64,000 bases of DNA from Liolophura sinensis (lineage: Eukaryota; Mollusca; Polyplacophora; Chitonida; Chitonidae): assembly GCF_032854445.1 (NCBI RefSeq), contig NC_088300.1:52984984-53048983 (forward strand), read 5' to 3'. The notes below the pieces were generated by a model. It saw nothing but the letters and a program-made list of their open reading frames with translations, was not told the origin of the DNA and ran no database searches. Positions 12,101 through 23,979 of this stretch are shown here, one piece after another; position 1 is the first letter of the stretch; each line of letters starts with the position of its first letter. A program made the translations under genes and the position numbers.

Positions 12101-15100
12101 CACCTTTGTTAACTTTGTGAAATCCTTCTGTCGAGACTTTTCTGATTTCAGGCCATTTCAGTCTTATTTAATGCAAAAAGTATCAGCCACTCTTAAAACC
12201 CTTTAAACGATATAGGTATTAAAAATGGATATGGTCTTGTATAAACCCACCTGTGGCCTTTACCTGTCTTGTTCTAATAAGGTTGAAAGTTCGATTTCAG
12301 ATTTGCTAGGATAGTTTCTACCTTTTGTTAAATGTTGAATGTCACATCATTTCCAAATATTTGTATCGTGCTGAAGAACAGCCATGATCTAGCACACAGA
12401 CCCGTATGAATATCTCGCTAGGCTCTACGATTAACATTTTGTCCGGCTTTGTTTTAGGACTTCGCAGGCATTACTTTGATATGCATATACACGGCAATCT
12501 GTAAATACCCATCGGTTAAAAGAGATGAAGAAACGAGTCATTTATTTGTACGGTAACAATGATGTCATTATATCTGTCTCCAACCATCCTGAAAGAGATG
12601 GTGAAACTTAGCAGTGATTTACACATGTACCGACAATGCTGACGTTAACATCCGCCTACTCACTGTATACACACATAAAAAAACACCCTTGCTAAAAGTT
12701 GCGAAATTCTAGAGATTTGCGTGTAAACGAAGCTAAAGCGTTTCAGAAAAAAATTATAACTTTAAAAATTTGTTTGAAGCTTTGATTCACATTCCTTCCC
12801 TGAAACAGACAAATAGGAAAAATCAACCTGCAGTTTATGCTGTGAAAAACACTGGGTGCAAAACCAAGACAACAGAGATTAGTCATAGCCCTGTTCACGG
12901 GACTTATTGTCATCGCGAAAAGGAAAAAAAAACTGTAACATGATAGCAGGCATGCACCCAGAGATATTATTACTTGAAGTGTACAGGTGTCTCTAGAATA
13001 CACAGAACGTCGTCTCGACGAAAGTCTTTTTTCCCTCAATTTTACGACGATTGTGAGAGCTTGTGCACTCATCGCTCATGATTTTACACAATTAAGTTCA
13101 ATGAACTGACTGCATGATTCAGTTGTACATATGTGGCTTTATTTTGTCTTTTCTTGGCGAACAGATGAACTATACAATTGTATTTTTATTATGTCATTGG
13201 CACAGCTTTTGTGACAAAACTTAACACCACAAAGAGCGATAGCATTATTATGTGAAACGGATTAAACTAAGATTCAAACATCGTTACAAAATTAACATAC
13301 TTATCAAGACAATGTTTGCCAGTAAAGTGCACCTTATAAACTGCAGTCGATACTAAATAACACACAACAAAAGTTGCTTTCGCGACTGACGATAGAATGC
13401 AAATATCGGAAGTGAGTACACTGCTTCATACTGCTACAGACTATAACACGACCTTTTGTCGACACACCTACAATTTACTACATCATTATACTTGCTTGTC
13501 AGAACTTTTCTCGACATACTAGTATTTCAAACATCTCATGCATTTAACACATTGCATAACATTTACATAATGCAAATTCCTAAAGTTATTTGCTTTACCC
13601 TGAAAACTTCATGAAGTGGTCAATGTAGGTTAATATAATATATACATGAAACAAAGTTAAATATTTGAACAGTTAAGTGGTTTGTACACGGGTGTAAATC
13701 TGTAAAACGCTAGCTAGGTAGACACAGGAGAAAGTGACACGGGCATACATATCACAACGTCTTGGTGGGAAAGAGCGCAGCTGTTGAGACGACAACTGAA
13801 AGTGACTTGAGAAATGAGAGCTTTTACAGGGCTTAACAGACTGTTAGATGTGAAGGATGACAGGGTTTATTGTAAAAATATCCCTGCAGTCAGGAGCATT
13901 AACATACATGGCAAATAAACCTCCTTACTGGAGAATATAACGCAACAAATATGACCCTGAGAATATATTCCCACTGTGGAAAAAACACATGTATACCCAA
14001 ATGAAGGTACATGCATATACCCGGCAAAAATATTCCTACGGTCTGGAGAAGAAACCCTGGAAATTTCCAGATAATCCCGAGTAGATACCCTGGAATGTAC
14101 AGTCTGCAATGAGAAAATACAAGTACCACGGAATATACTGCCTTCATGAAGAAACTACCTCGAAATATACAATCTGCACGGAGAAGATACCACGGAATAT
14201 ACGGCCTACATGGAGAAGATACCCCGGAATATACAGTCTGTATGGAGATGGGATGATGGAATATACGGTCTGCACGGAGAAGATACCACGGAATATACGG
14301 CCTACATGGAGAAGATACCCCGGAATATACAGTCTGTATGGAGATGGGATGATGGAATATACGGTCTGCACGGAGAAGATACCCCGGAATATACGGCCTA
14401 CATGGAGAAGATACCCCGGAATATACAGTCTGTATGGAGATGGGATGATGGAATATACGGTCTGCACGGAGAAGATATCCCGGAACATACGGTCTTCACC
14501 AATAAGATACCCTGGAATCCAGAGTCTGCATGGAGAAGATATTTGGGGATATACGGCCTGCATGGAGAAGATACCCCGTAATATACAGTTTGTATGGAGA
14601 TGAGATGATGGAATATACGGCTTACATGGAGAAGATACCACGGAATGTACAGTCTGCATGGAGAAGATACCACGGAATACACGGTCTGGATGGAGAAGAT
14701 ATGCCGGAACATACGGTCTTTACAAATAAGATACCCTGAAATCCAGAGTCTGCATGTAGAAGATATTGCGGAATATACGGCTTGAATGGAGAAGATACCC
14801 CGGGATATACAGTCTGTATGGAGATGAGATGATGGAATATAGGAGATGGAGTCTTCATGGAGAAGATTATCTGGAATATACGATCTACCAGGGATGATAC
14901 CCCCGGAATATGAGGTCTGCATGGAGAAGATATACCCTGAGTCTGTATGTAGAAAATGTTCCGGAATGTAAGGGTTGCATGGAGAAGATACTCCAGGAGA
15001 AGTTACCTCGCAATATACTGGAAGCACTGTCTGATATGGAGAAGGTGTCACGGAATATAAAGTCTGCATGAAGAGAATGTATTCTGGAATACAAAACACA

Positions 15101-18100
15101 GTCTACACTGAGAAGATACCCCGGAATATACAGTCTGCGTGGAGAAGACAATCAGGGAATCCTGAGTCTGCATGTAGAAGATATCCTGAAATATCCGGTC
15201 TGCACAGAGAAGTTACCCCTAAATATATGATCGGCATAAAAAAATATTCCGGAATGCAATGTCTGAAATGTAGACGATACTACTGAATATATGGTCTTCA
15301 AGGAGAAGATAGCCTGGAATATGCGATCTACACGGGGATGCTAGCTCGGGAAAAAAAACAGTCTGCATGAAGAAGATACTCCGGAATATACGCTATACAT
15401 GGAAAAGATATACCCCGAGCGTACGTGCAGAGATGCTCCAGAATATAAGGTCTGCATGGAGAAGACACTCCAGGAGAAGTTACCTTGGACATGAAGAAAC
15501 TATCCCGGAATGCACGGTCTGGTATAGAGAAGGTACCACGGAATATGCAGTCTGCATACACTGGAAGTATACGGTCTGCATGGAGAAGACACTCCAGGAA
15601 AAGTTACCTTGGACATGAAGAAACTATCCCGGAATGCACGGTCTGGTATAGAGAGGGTACCACGGAATATGCAGTCTGCATACACTGGAAGTATACGGTC
15701 TGCATGGAGAAGACACTCCAGGAAAAGTTACCTTGGACATGAAGAAACTATCCCGGAATGCACGGTCTGGTATAGAGAAGGTACCACGGAATATGCAGTC
15801 TGCATACACTGGAAGTATACGGTCTGCATGGAGAAGATATCCCGAGAACAAGGATGCAGATGCCCAGTAATTTTAAGTACATTCCATAGGAAGTCCTTCG
15901 CGAACACGATGGCACATGGGAAGAGAATATGTTCTATCGGAGTGAATAAGGGTAAAGAAAAATGTCATCCACCATGCATAGTACTTATAAGAAGAGAAGA
16001 TATTCTCTCTGAAAAGATGAATATAATTGAAGACGTACAGCATAGAGAGTAAGACCAGAGCAGCGACGACGGTGTGACAGCTTGCTAATGCTCACATGCA
16101 ACCAGTGAAATACGGTCTCATGTCAATTTACCTCCGTTTAGGGTTTTATTCTAACTGTTCATATAAATGCATAAATAGTAGCAATTTACACACCCTTTAG
16201 CACCATAGCTTAAGCAGAATTAGGTAAAAACAAATTCAGAATTACTCAAAATGGATGATGAATATAATGGTTGATGATGATTTTTTTCTCGCTGTATAAG
16301 GTTTATCGGTAAGGAAAAAGGTATCGCTCTATGGAAGGATTATGAGAAAGAAGGGAAATTGATGTGCTTGTTGTAAACTGAAGAGGAGGGAAACGCGACA
16401 GAATATTGACTTGGCCGAAAGATGGGTTGTTTGCCTAAACTTTATTTCATAAAAAAAAAACCATACTTTTTTTTCACAAACGGAATTATGCTGAATATGA
16501 AAGCACATCCTTGTGAATCTGAACAGAAGTATGACAAACTAACTTAAGTAAACGAGCACAACTTGGTCGCCGAGCATAGCTTGCCCCGTACCATTAGTCT
16601 CTCCGATAAGAGTATGCCTTTCCACATTTGCCATATAATTGTGTCGTACACCGGTGTTGCTGATTTATAAGCGAAACAAACGTTTCTAATACAGTTATTT
16701 TTGTATCCGGCTAGTGTACTGAATGCATACGCTTATTTTTTTTCTACAAAAGTCTGGCACGATTTCAAAACTGCTCTTTGACAATTTCCCATAAGTGACA
16801 ATCTACTCTTGCCAACCAACACAGTGATCTCTTTTCACTGACTATTCACAGTACATTACTATCAATTTAGACACGGTATCCGTGCATGGACCAACTTTAA
16901 GAAAGATCGTGACCAAGACACCTACTAGTATATCTCCATTCAAGGCGAATACAACCATACACACCATCTATGGCTGATTTTATGTCTAGAACTTGATAAT
17001 TAAATGTTAAAAGAGGGCTTCCATGATAAATCATCCATACTTTATTTGGTAACTGTGGTTTTTGAAAGTGGTCGTACGATTAATAGTTATCAAATGCAAC
17101 ATACGAATAATTTATTCAACGTGACACTTTGACGTGTCAGTACTCTTTGTTCTAGCCACGAGCATCCCGAAATCAACTGAATATTTTATTTGATTGCGAA
17201 CAACGTAAGCTATTTGTCAAGATTTAGCGTAAGAACACCTGGACTCACCTGTGTAACAATCAATAAGTTCTCGCTCCCGCCTATGTAACGTATCCACGGC
17301 TTTGGCGTGTTTTGTCATGAGAGTCGTGTATTCCGTTAATGTTTTGTCCAAGAGGACAGTCGTTTCGTTTAGAGCTGTTTTGTGATTGGCCAATTCTTCT
17401 TTTAGTTTGCTCTCTGAAATAGAAGTAACGTTGTAATTCTCTTGCAAAATTTTCAGAGTTGTGTCCGTCTCGTTTAATATCTCACTAGTATGTTCGAGTT
17501 TAATCGTTTTCTCATCCAGGTTTGTTTTCAGCACGAAGTTTTCAGCCTGCAAAGAGCCGACCTTGTCCTCGGCTTCCAGCAAGTCTTTGCTTGTTTCCAG
17601 GAAGCTCTTTTGAGACATTTCCAGAGCTTTCAAAGTTTCGTTGAGCTTTTTCTCAGACACCACCAAAAGATCCGATTTTATTCTCAGTCTGTCCCTAATG
17701 TTCGTGAATTCTTTGTGCAAAGATGTTAGCAGTTGTTCCTCCGTCTCCATATTGCTTTCCGCGTATTTGCTGCCCAGCAAAAACGGAGCCTTTGCAGGGC
17801 TCTTGGAACTCGTATCCCGCGATCCCAAAACCACTTTCTGCACAGTGTTTTCCAGGCGTTTCAGGCGGCTTTCATGGTCATCCTTGATGTCCTGGAAATC
17901 TTTTTCCATGTCCGTCATTTTCTTGGAATTGTCATTTTGCGTGCCTGTGAGAAATTCGACAGGTGGCTCTGGTCCTGAATTACACTTGCCACCTGCCAGA
18001 GATAACTGGACGTTATATGTACATCGGCCATCTGACAGCACGCATTGATTCTCCAGCAGTGCTTCAGGTACCCTTAATAACACCAGTCCTACAATCACCA

Positions 18101-18146
18101 AAATCCTGCTACAACCACCTCCGAGAAGGTTTCTAAACTTAGACAT
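2887..18146 (-). CDS. Secreted coiled-coil and MAM-domain protein, five exons (complete)
   Basis: Exons in transcript order are 18146-17249, 5661-5506, 4907-4756, 4027-3917 and 3132-2887. All have GT-AG borders and matching phases, and sum to 1563 bases (520 residues plus TGA). Residues 1 to about 29 are a signal peptide (basic start, then a Leu/Val/Ile core). A Cys35, Cys42, Cys55 motif follows, resembling the short N-terminal Cys segments of angiopoietin/multimerin-type proteins. Residues about 130-285 are a charged heptad-rich coiled coil with several N-x-S/T sites. Residues about 304-466 are a MAM domain (FCGFEDFNICGF start, GHFMFIEAS, QCLEFHYHMYG, GFQGDIAIDDIRV end, closing Cys466). The tail, about residues 497-512, is almost all Arg/Lys. 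The start at 18146 is preferred over an upstream in-frame ATG at 18164 because it has A at -3. MAM domains mediate extracellular adhesion or oligomerisation; the exact role here is unknown. The join of exon 1 to the MAM exons rests on phase and strand, not on a transcript. Confidence 0.82.
3535..3800. repeat. Dispersed repeat copy, related to 16025-16262
   Basis: This block in the last MAM intron aligns with 16025-16262 in the same orientation. Shared pieces in order are GAGAGTAA-ACCAGAGCA, TCAATTTACCTC, TTTTATT, TAGTAGCAA-TTACA, TTAAGCAGAATTA and ATT-CTCAAAATG. Identity is partial. The element type is unknown. Confidence 0.5.
3917..4027 (-). CDS. MAM gene exon 4
   Basis: This 37-codon exon lies between acceptor CCACAG and donor GTATTA, in phase 0 at both ends. 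It encodes VWRAYGNQGNFWI and ends VGYQ, matching the strand before the last MAM helix (W..x.G.QG..W). The overlapping plus-strand 94-residue ORF is antisense noise. Confidence 0.82.
4756..4907 (-). CDS. MAM gene exon 3: central MAM block
   Basis: The acceptor TTGCAG is followed by GA-CAC, completing Gly, then HFMFIEASSRGKG. The region SLSEQCLEFHYHMYGRNVG follows, which is the most conserved part of MAM domains. The exon ends ACC CGG before donor GTAAAG. Length is 152 bases: two bases plus 50 codons, leaving phase 0. Confidence 0.88.
5300..5520 (-). repeat. Degenerate 30-40-bp tandem array containing the exon 2 donor site
   Basis: Copies of a unit like CCATTGGGCCCGCC-A-G-GT..TATGTTATAGACCTTA recur with junction points near 5326, 5361, 5396, 5426, 5465 and 5505. 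The last copy is the real exon 2 end and 5' splice site of the MAM gene. The others lie in the following intron and keep splice-donor-like sequence. Confidence 0.7.
5506..5661 (-). CDS. MAM gene exon 2: N-terminal part of the MAM domain
   Basis: The exon follows an acceptor TTACAG and ends at donor GTAAGG. It reads T-A-T-F-C-G-F-E-D-F-N-I-C-G-F, then a FNWTR block, TPSSNTGP and DHTCEGPNG, which are the standard landmarks of the first half of a MAM domain. The ORF in another frame (5461-5643) is a shadow. The exon's 3' end and donor lie at the edge of a degenerate tandem array described separately. Confidence 0.85.
5808..6135 (+). repeat. SINE family C, near full length
   Basis: A tRNA-like head (AGAGCGTCCACTTC, then GGATCAAACCCGGG as B box) is followed by CATACCAAAGAC, CAGCACTGAGCA and GTTATGCCTGGTGTCTTGGGC. 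It ends GTTAAGTACGTCGTAAAAC. The 3' end is shared with family B elements in this window. Confidence 0.65.
6950..9245 (+). repeat. 69-bp minisatellite, about 33 units, with an 826-bp higher-order duplication
   Basis: Units contain ACTCATGTTACCACTCAG, GCTGTTTACCAGACA and GTGTGTTAGC followed by AGAGAGATGATTG or GAAAGGTGATTG. The unit length is 69 where intact. The segment of about 7456-8281 is repeated almost exactly at about 8282-9107. Because 69 is a multiple of three, short ORFs of repeated 23-residue motifs appear; they break at TGA inside the unit and are not considered coding. Confidence 0.95.
13860..15850 (+). repeat. 32-bp minisatellite with 96-bp and 124-bp higher-order repeats
   Basis: The unit is of the form GAATATACGGTCTGCATGGA plus GAAGATACCCCG. 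At about 14250-14480 three distinct 32-bp units form a 96-bp block repeated about three times. At about 15470-15840 a 124-bp block (start GGACATGAAGAAACTATCCC at 15488, 15612 and 15736) is repeated three times. Long ORFs occur on both strands and in several frames, as expected for a tandem array. Confidence 0.95.
16025..16262. repeat. Dispersed repeat copy, related to 3535-3800
   Basis: It follows immediately after the 32-bp array in MAM intron 1 and aligns with the block in the last MAM intron. Both copies are in the same orientation. Confidence 0.5.
17249..18146 (-). CDS. Exon 1 of the MAM gene: signal peptide, Cys motif and coiled coil
   Basis: This is a single 898-base exon (299 codons plus one base) ending in the strong donor GTGAGT after TAC ACA G. 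The translated segment starts MSKFRNLLGGG, has a hydrophobic stretch, and then a Cys-rich short motif. A long Glu/Lys/Leu/Ser-rich helical region follows with N-x-T sites (NETLK, NETDT, NVTSI, NETTV). This is typical of an extracellular coiled-coil oligomerisation stalk. It is the longest non-repetitive ORF in the window. The one-base phase matches the CA that opens the MAM exon at 5661, giving Ala at the junction. Confidence 0.85.
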
Positions 18147-18254
18147 CGTTTCGATTGTGCACATTCACAATGTTAAGCGCTGATATTCTCTTAGCATTGC
18201 ATAAAGACGACAAATTGCGATCAGCTTTCAAGTAGAATCCGATTCTGTAAATCT

Positions 18255-18266
18255 GTATATAAATAG
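18255..18266 (-). promoter_or_regulatory. Possible TATA element upstream of the MAM gene
   Basis: A TATTTATATAC stretch, read on the minus strand, lies about 110 bases upstream of the chosen start codon. The same bases read TATATAAATA on the plus strand, so direction is ambiguous. No initiator or transcript end is visible. Confidence 0.3.
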
Positions 18267-21200
18267 CTGTGCAACACCACACCAAAGCTATATACATATG
18301 ATTACCCTCGGGTTGTAATAAGCTCTTAACTAGGACTTGTGAGGTAGGTCGGATCTCACGAGAGAGTACTAGCTATTTGTTCATTCCACCTTCAGGCAAC
18401 CGTTATATACCAGTAATAGAGGGAGCCTCGGTAAATAGAGCGTCAGTAAGCCGGCGTTCATACCCTGTACAGCGGAGATTCGTCACGCCGCCTCTTTGCT
18501 GCACACTTGCGCGTCCTTTTGAAGCATCAAGTCCAGAGCCGAAGGGCGTTTCCGCTCAGTTATGATCTCATATCTACGCTTAGACAGTACCAACCGCACA
18601 TAGCTCCGCATCCGTCTTTTCGTAACACCCGTGCTTACTCAAGCTGAACCAACCCGGTCCCAAGGCCCTGTTGTTAAATATAACCGTATTTCAATACGCA
18701 CAGATTGTTGAAATTCACGTTCAAATATAGCAGCTTTTACAGGATATATACATATATCTCTTACGTGCGGCTTAACAAAAAACAACAAAATCGTGAAAAC
18801 TCCAAAAAATTTTCTTGGCATTGGAAACTTCAGGAAGTTATGGGGTTTTCTGGCATATTTTCTGGATTGACCCGAGAGCATTTAAAAACGGCTCTATTAC
18901 GATGTGGGTTGTGTGAAAGCATGGAACATCAGTCATATCAAATCTCTCAGTCGGAAAGCTGTTTGGTGTAATGCTCTTCAGTATTTTTAGTTCTTACGTC
19001 AAATAATGCTAACGTTTCTGTCATTGACAGTCGTGATTTTGTCAAAACGTTACACCTATCATTAACGGCTCGTAAATATTTGACCAATCTGGTGTTCCGT
19101 AGAGGCTAACCACAAAGCACCCTACCGATCACTACTAGCTTCAAACAGCCACATGCCCTTGAGTTATGATGCCTGTTAGATCAATTCTGTTTGGCCGTAG
19201 TTGAGCCGGAATCCACACACAAAACCACTGAAGTGCACCAGCCCTGTTGGTGCTAACAGAAATGGCTCTTCAATATGTACTAACTGGTTGCACGGGAGCC
19301 AACATGAGCTTACCCCTCGTTAAACGAGTCTAAATGGACGATGTACAGAGATCCATCATTCATTTGTTGGCCGATGTTTTACTTAAACAAATTTCGGCCT
19401 TTAAGCTAAGAATAACCCTGGAGAGAGAAAGTACGGCTCAAGTTACGGTAGCATAGGTTTGTGCAACTTTTCAATACCTAAGTCAGTGATCATTCCATTC
19501 TTTTTCATTAGCGTAGTGATAACTTATAAGTTTATTCATAACAAATAACAAACAATTACTAATATAGTATTGGGTGTATTGGCCAAATCTTATCATTAAT
19601 GTTTCATCCACAGTCAATTCTAATTTTGTCGCCCGTTGCCGTGAAGCAGGTGGAAAGGCGAAATTTGTGCAGGATTACAAAATGATGTAAAACTATAGAC
19701 ATATAGAAGAGGCACTTATGTTCTCTGCTCCTCCGGATATAAGGTGTACATATGTTAATGAAATTTTTATGAGTAAAAATCTGTCACAGTGGTTTAGTGT
19801 ATTACATAAGGTGTATAGAATGGTGGCCATCTTGTATGACGTAATCGTCTATAATTGGGCTGCATGTATCATACACACTTAAACGTCGTTCGAATATCGA
19901 TATTTACCAAGCACACGTAAGTCCAGTCAAGAGCTTCAAAAGTGCGTTTGTACCAGTGACGTCAGTAGTGTTTCACGTGACCATCTAGGCGTGTTGCTCT
20001 TGCAGTAAAACACAAGAAATGGAAGTCATAAAAATATTCTCACGGAAACCATTCGTAAAAAGTGCATCAAGGCTAATGTAGTACCATGTGCTTATAGACC
20101 AAACAGAACGCATGAATTGAAAGGGTTTTGGATTTTTTTTTCAAAACTACGTCGACGATAATTCACAATTAATGAGAAATCTTGAAAAAATAATCTGTTA
20201 TATTGTTAGTCTCTGACTTGAAGCCCCTCCTGTAGAAACTGCTGCCAAATTCATTTAATTCTCAGCTTTCATTTTTTCAAGGTTTTGTATATTTTGTGCT
20301 GGTATTTGTACGCTCGGCTGGCTATACAGTAGATTATGAATTTAGCACTCGAGTTCGACCATGGTTTATATCCGGACAAGATGACATTCTTGATGTAATA
20401 TCACCATGTCAGAAGTCCACAACGATCAGCATTTACTTAATATGAATAACCCCTCAGGCGATATTGGAGTGGATAGAAGAAATCTGAAATGCGTTAAGAG
20501 GATGTTAATGAAATGGAACTTTCGAATTTGTCAAAAAAGATTACTTAAAAAAAAAAAAAAAAAAAGAACAGAGCTGACGGTACAGGGGCGGGTTTCTTAG
20601 GCTAAAGAGTTTCTAGGTTATCATTGACATCATATGATAGGATTACATCCCTTTTTTTCGTCGTTTTACTCTGAGCTTTTTACGCATTCTTTACACGTAA
20701 ATCTTCGTCTTTGTTCGTTTCTCTCTTTTTTGAATGTTTTTTTTTGTTGCGCCGCCTTAAACTTCGCTAACGAACATACAGGCAGTTTAACTGGAGAGCG
20801 GCAGTAGATAACATTAACTTTCAGGGTACTGCCAATTTTTATTATTGTATGACAAAGATACCGTGTATTGCGATAACTATTCATACCAAATTTATCAAGC
20901 CAGCGTCTACCACTGGATATTCAGTTGGACTGTTGCCACTGCAATTTTCTTAGTATCTTATGCACTGGATAAACAGTTACGTTGTATCGCTGAATCATAG
21001 ATGTGTCTTTCCCACGTGCTGACGAACTTCTAAATAGCCCCTACTTGTTAACCGCAAATAACCTAACCGTTAACAAGCTATAAACCGGCTTACCTATTCA
21101 GGCATAGCGGGAAAAGCTAGATAAGAAAATCATATCGTTACAAATTCATCTAAGCATGGCGCGAACAGGAGGTTTTAGTGTATTCTGACCTTGGTGGATT

Positions 21201-23399
21201 TTAATGGATTCACTTTGGGTCGTAAATAGGACAGTCATAAGGGAATCTGGAGCTCTGCAGACGAGGGTTTGTTTTTTATAGCCATCTGTCGGCTTACCAG
21301 GGATAACCTGTGACATTTTTTTGAACTTTCTGGAACTCAATAGCGATGTGGACGGCCGTGAGACCAAACGCTCAACGAGAAACTTTCCATTGTGTAACTG
21401 GATAACCCAGAATGCCGGAAACTAGTTTCCAGTTCTGATGAACATTTGTGGAGTTTCTGTCATTTATCTATGTCATTGACGTATTTTAAAGATGTTTGAC
21501 TGACATTGTTAAGAGAAGCGAGCTTCCGCCGTTGTCAACACCCAGGCCACATATAGTCATGGGTAATATTTCACGTTTCTAGTGACGCTAAGAAGTGAAA
21601 TTCCATATTTAACGATCAAAAGCTCTAATCTGACTTTATTTTCAGACACAAATGAGGGTGAGTACGTATATCTTTCAGAACCTGGAACTGTCGTGGTTTG
21701 GGAAGTTATCCACGTGTCTTTTGGCTCGTACAGAGGTTGTGGTCCTCAATTTTTCTCAAAGATGGTTAATTTTCTTGAACAGATGCCACAAATTGCCTTC
21801 CCATACAGACAGCTAGGGGCGATCAATATTCGAACGTTTACGTTATCTACTAGTAGCCTACTAAACACTTAGACCAACATAACAGTTGAATTTAGGCCTA
21901 ATTCGATAAATATTATGACCGAATGTGACAGTCGTACAAGTTTGATTCTGGGCCCGTCGAACAGAATACCAGAATCTGAAAGCACTTAAATGCATTTGGA
22001 AATTACACCATCGCCTTGGGTAATCTCAGACCCACGCGTCATACCGCTAAATATGCAAAATACGCCAAATAATTCTTTGGTCGAAATCTTCATTTCTTGC
22101 TTTTTGCACTCTTTTCCTGCATATGCAGCAAGCTTGTGTATGACGTCACCATATCTCACATCTCATTTTCAGGCAAGTGGGTTGCTGTAAATTCATAGCA
22201 TTTTAAAAACTATGTTTCACTTGCATGATCCACTGTCGTTAGAAATGTGAAACAACCACATTTGATATAATTGTCGTTGTTAAACAGAAACCATGTTACC
22301 AGGGATGAATTGATGAATGTAAATAAAAACACAACTGAGACACTATAAAACCATGTAGAGTATAGTCACCCAGGTTTAGCTGAAAAAAAGAAATCAACAG
22401 TTAAAGAAAAGAAATTAGTGCTACGTCCCTCTTTTTAAATTTAGTCTTCAGTTGCATCCAGTTCAAGACTGACTGGATGATGAAGACAAATGCGAGGTAA
22501 AACATTCGTCAACATCTGACCGAGTTTCATATCATTAAACTAAATAAATTTGGAGAAATGCCGACAATATGTAACGCATGTTTCGCTATTTATGCATATG
22601 AATGCGAAAAACGAGATTATATTTGGAAGAAGAAAAGACAAGAGAATGTCACTGACAGGTCTCCTCATTATTCCGCACCACTGCGAGGATACTCGGATCC
22701 CGTGTGGCCTTCACACACAGCTCTGCAATACGAACTCCCATGGGCGGTTTGTGAGCAGAGGTGTTTGCCTGACGGTTTAGGTCATGTACCTAAGCCAATT
22801 GGCCAGTCAGTCAGTAATGGTTACAGGCGTGTCGAGCTGTCCTTCTCCGTTAACACAAACTGTAAATCTCAGACAAAATTCACTCACGAGGACTTTCTTC
22901 TGGTAGGTCAATGACGTCATAACTCTTTACAAACCTCTCTTGTGAACATTTGGTTCTCGTTAATCTTTTTTTTTGTTGTTGTTTGCGTTCTCCAGAAAAA
23001 GCTACAGAACACGAAATGTACGCCTGTCCAAGGAACACTCAAAGCTCACATATACACATCTGCATACGTGCATGCAGTTTCAAGACCACCGGTTTTATGT
23101 AGTGCTTGTCCGTCTTCTAGCCAAGTGCTTCAAGCAAGAATTGTGCTGAAGGTTTAGCTACGGGCCTCACATTTGTACTTATATTACAGATTACCTACAT
23201 TGCAATTAAGTTCTGTGCTTCAACCGAAATACCCAATCACCGCTATTTCACTTAACTGATGTAATAGATTTTGGCATTATATTTCAAAATTAACACAATA
23301 TGCCGATGAGTCTTTCGGGACCAACGCTGGCTCATTGGTTGAAAGCGTTGGTCTCGTTTGTGACAGTTGACCAATGGGATACACATTGCCCGTTTTTCG

Positions 23400-23560
23400 C
23401 GTGAAGTGAGAGAGTTTGATATAACTGTGTCTTGACATACCTCCGTGTTGACATACCTGAGTCTTTACATACCTGTGTCTTAACATACTTGAGGCTGGAC
23501 ATACCTGTGTCTTGACACACCTGTGTCCTGACATACATGTCTGATAGGCCTATCCTGACA
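23400..23560 (+). repeat. 16-bp tandem repeat
   Basis: About ten degenerate units of CTTGACATACCTGTGT run through this stretch. The short ORFs on the minus strand here are by-products. Confidence 0.85.
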
Positions 23561-23979
23561 TACATGTTTTCTTCCTAATATTAAGCATTACTGTACAATA
23601 GATTAATGATAATGTACACTGTGAATTCCTCATCGATACCTTCAGCTTCATCTATAGCTATACACAGACACAGCTACTGCAGTACAGGCAAATTAAACAA
23701 TTGAAAAATATCTCCATCAGTATGAGTCATTGCTGTTTGTCATGGTCGATCAACAGCAAAATGTTTATTTCACTGCTTAGGCCATACTCAAAGTATGTTC
23801 GACTTAAACCTTTGATAAATTATTGGAAAGCTTTCTTGCAAGTGAGATAGACACTAGCACGCCAGATTGGTTTTCCATGAACATAAGTATTTGCAAATGG
23901 CCGCAAGAAGGGAATGGACCTTTTTCCTCCGTTTCCAGTGGACAGCAATATAACGATAACGTGTCGAGACAAATAGGAT

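Larger units (their letters stand above)
5662..17248 (-). other. Intron 1 of the MAM gene
   Basis: This 11.6-kb intron lies between the coiled-coil exon and the first MAM exon. It contains a SINE (5808-6135), a 69-bp minisatellite (about 6950-9245), a 32-bp minisatellite (about 13860-15850) and a dispersed repeat (16025-16262). I see no exon-like segment in 9300-13850, which is AT-rich with random short ORFs. Confidence 0.6.

Noticed and set aside
14109-16052. Several ORFs of 120-233 residues with Tyr/Ile/Pro repeats on both strands
   Set aside because: They are translations of the 32-bp array in several frames, mutually overlapping, with no splice or start context.
17490-18048. Plus-strand ORFs of 79-135 residues
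   Set aside because: They are antisense shadows of MAM gene exon 1, which has protein-like composition, a signal peptide and a matching splice phase.
19957-19964. TGACGTCA sites here, at 22912 and near 29230 as promoters
   Set aside because: Isolated CRE words without nearby start sites or genes; the only one kept is next to the THAP start codon.
22558-22914. 118-residue plus-strand ORF
   Set aside because: No domain, no splice sites that extend it, composition like random translation; two frames are open over the same stretch.
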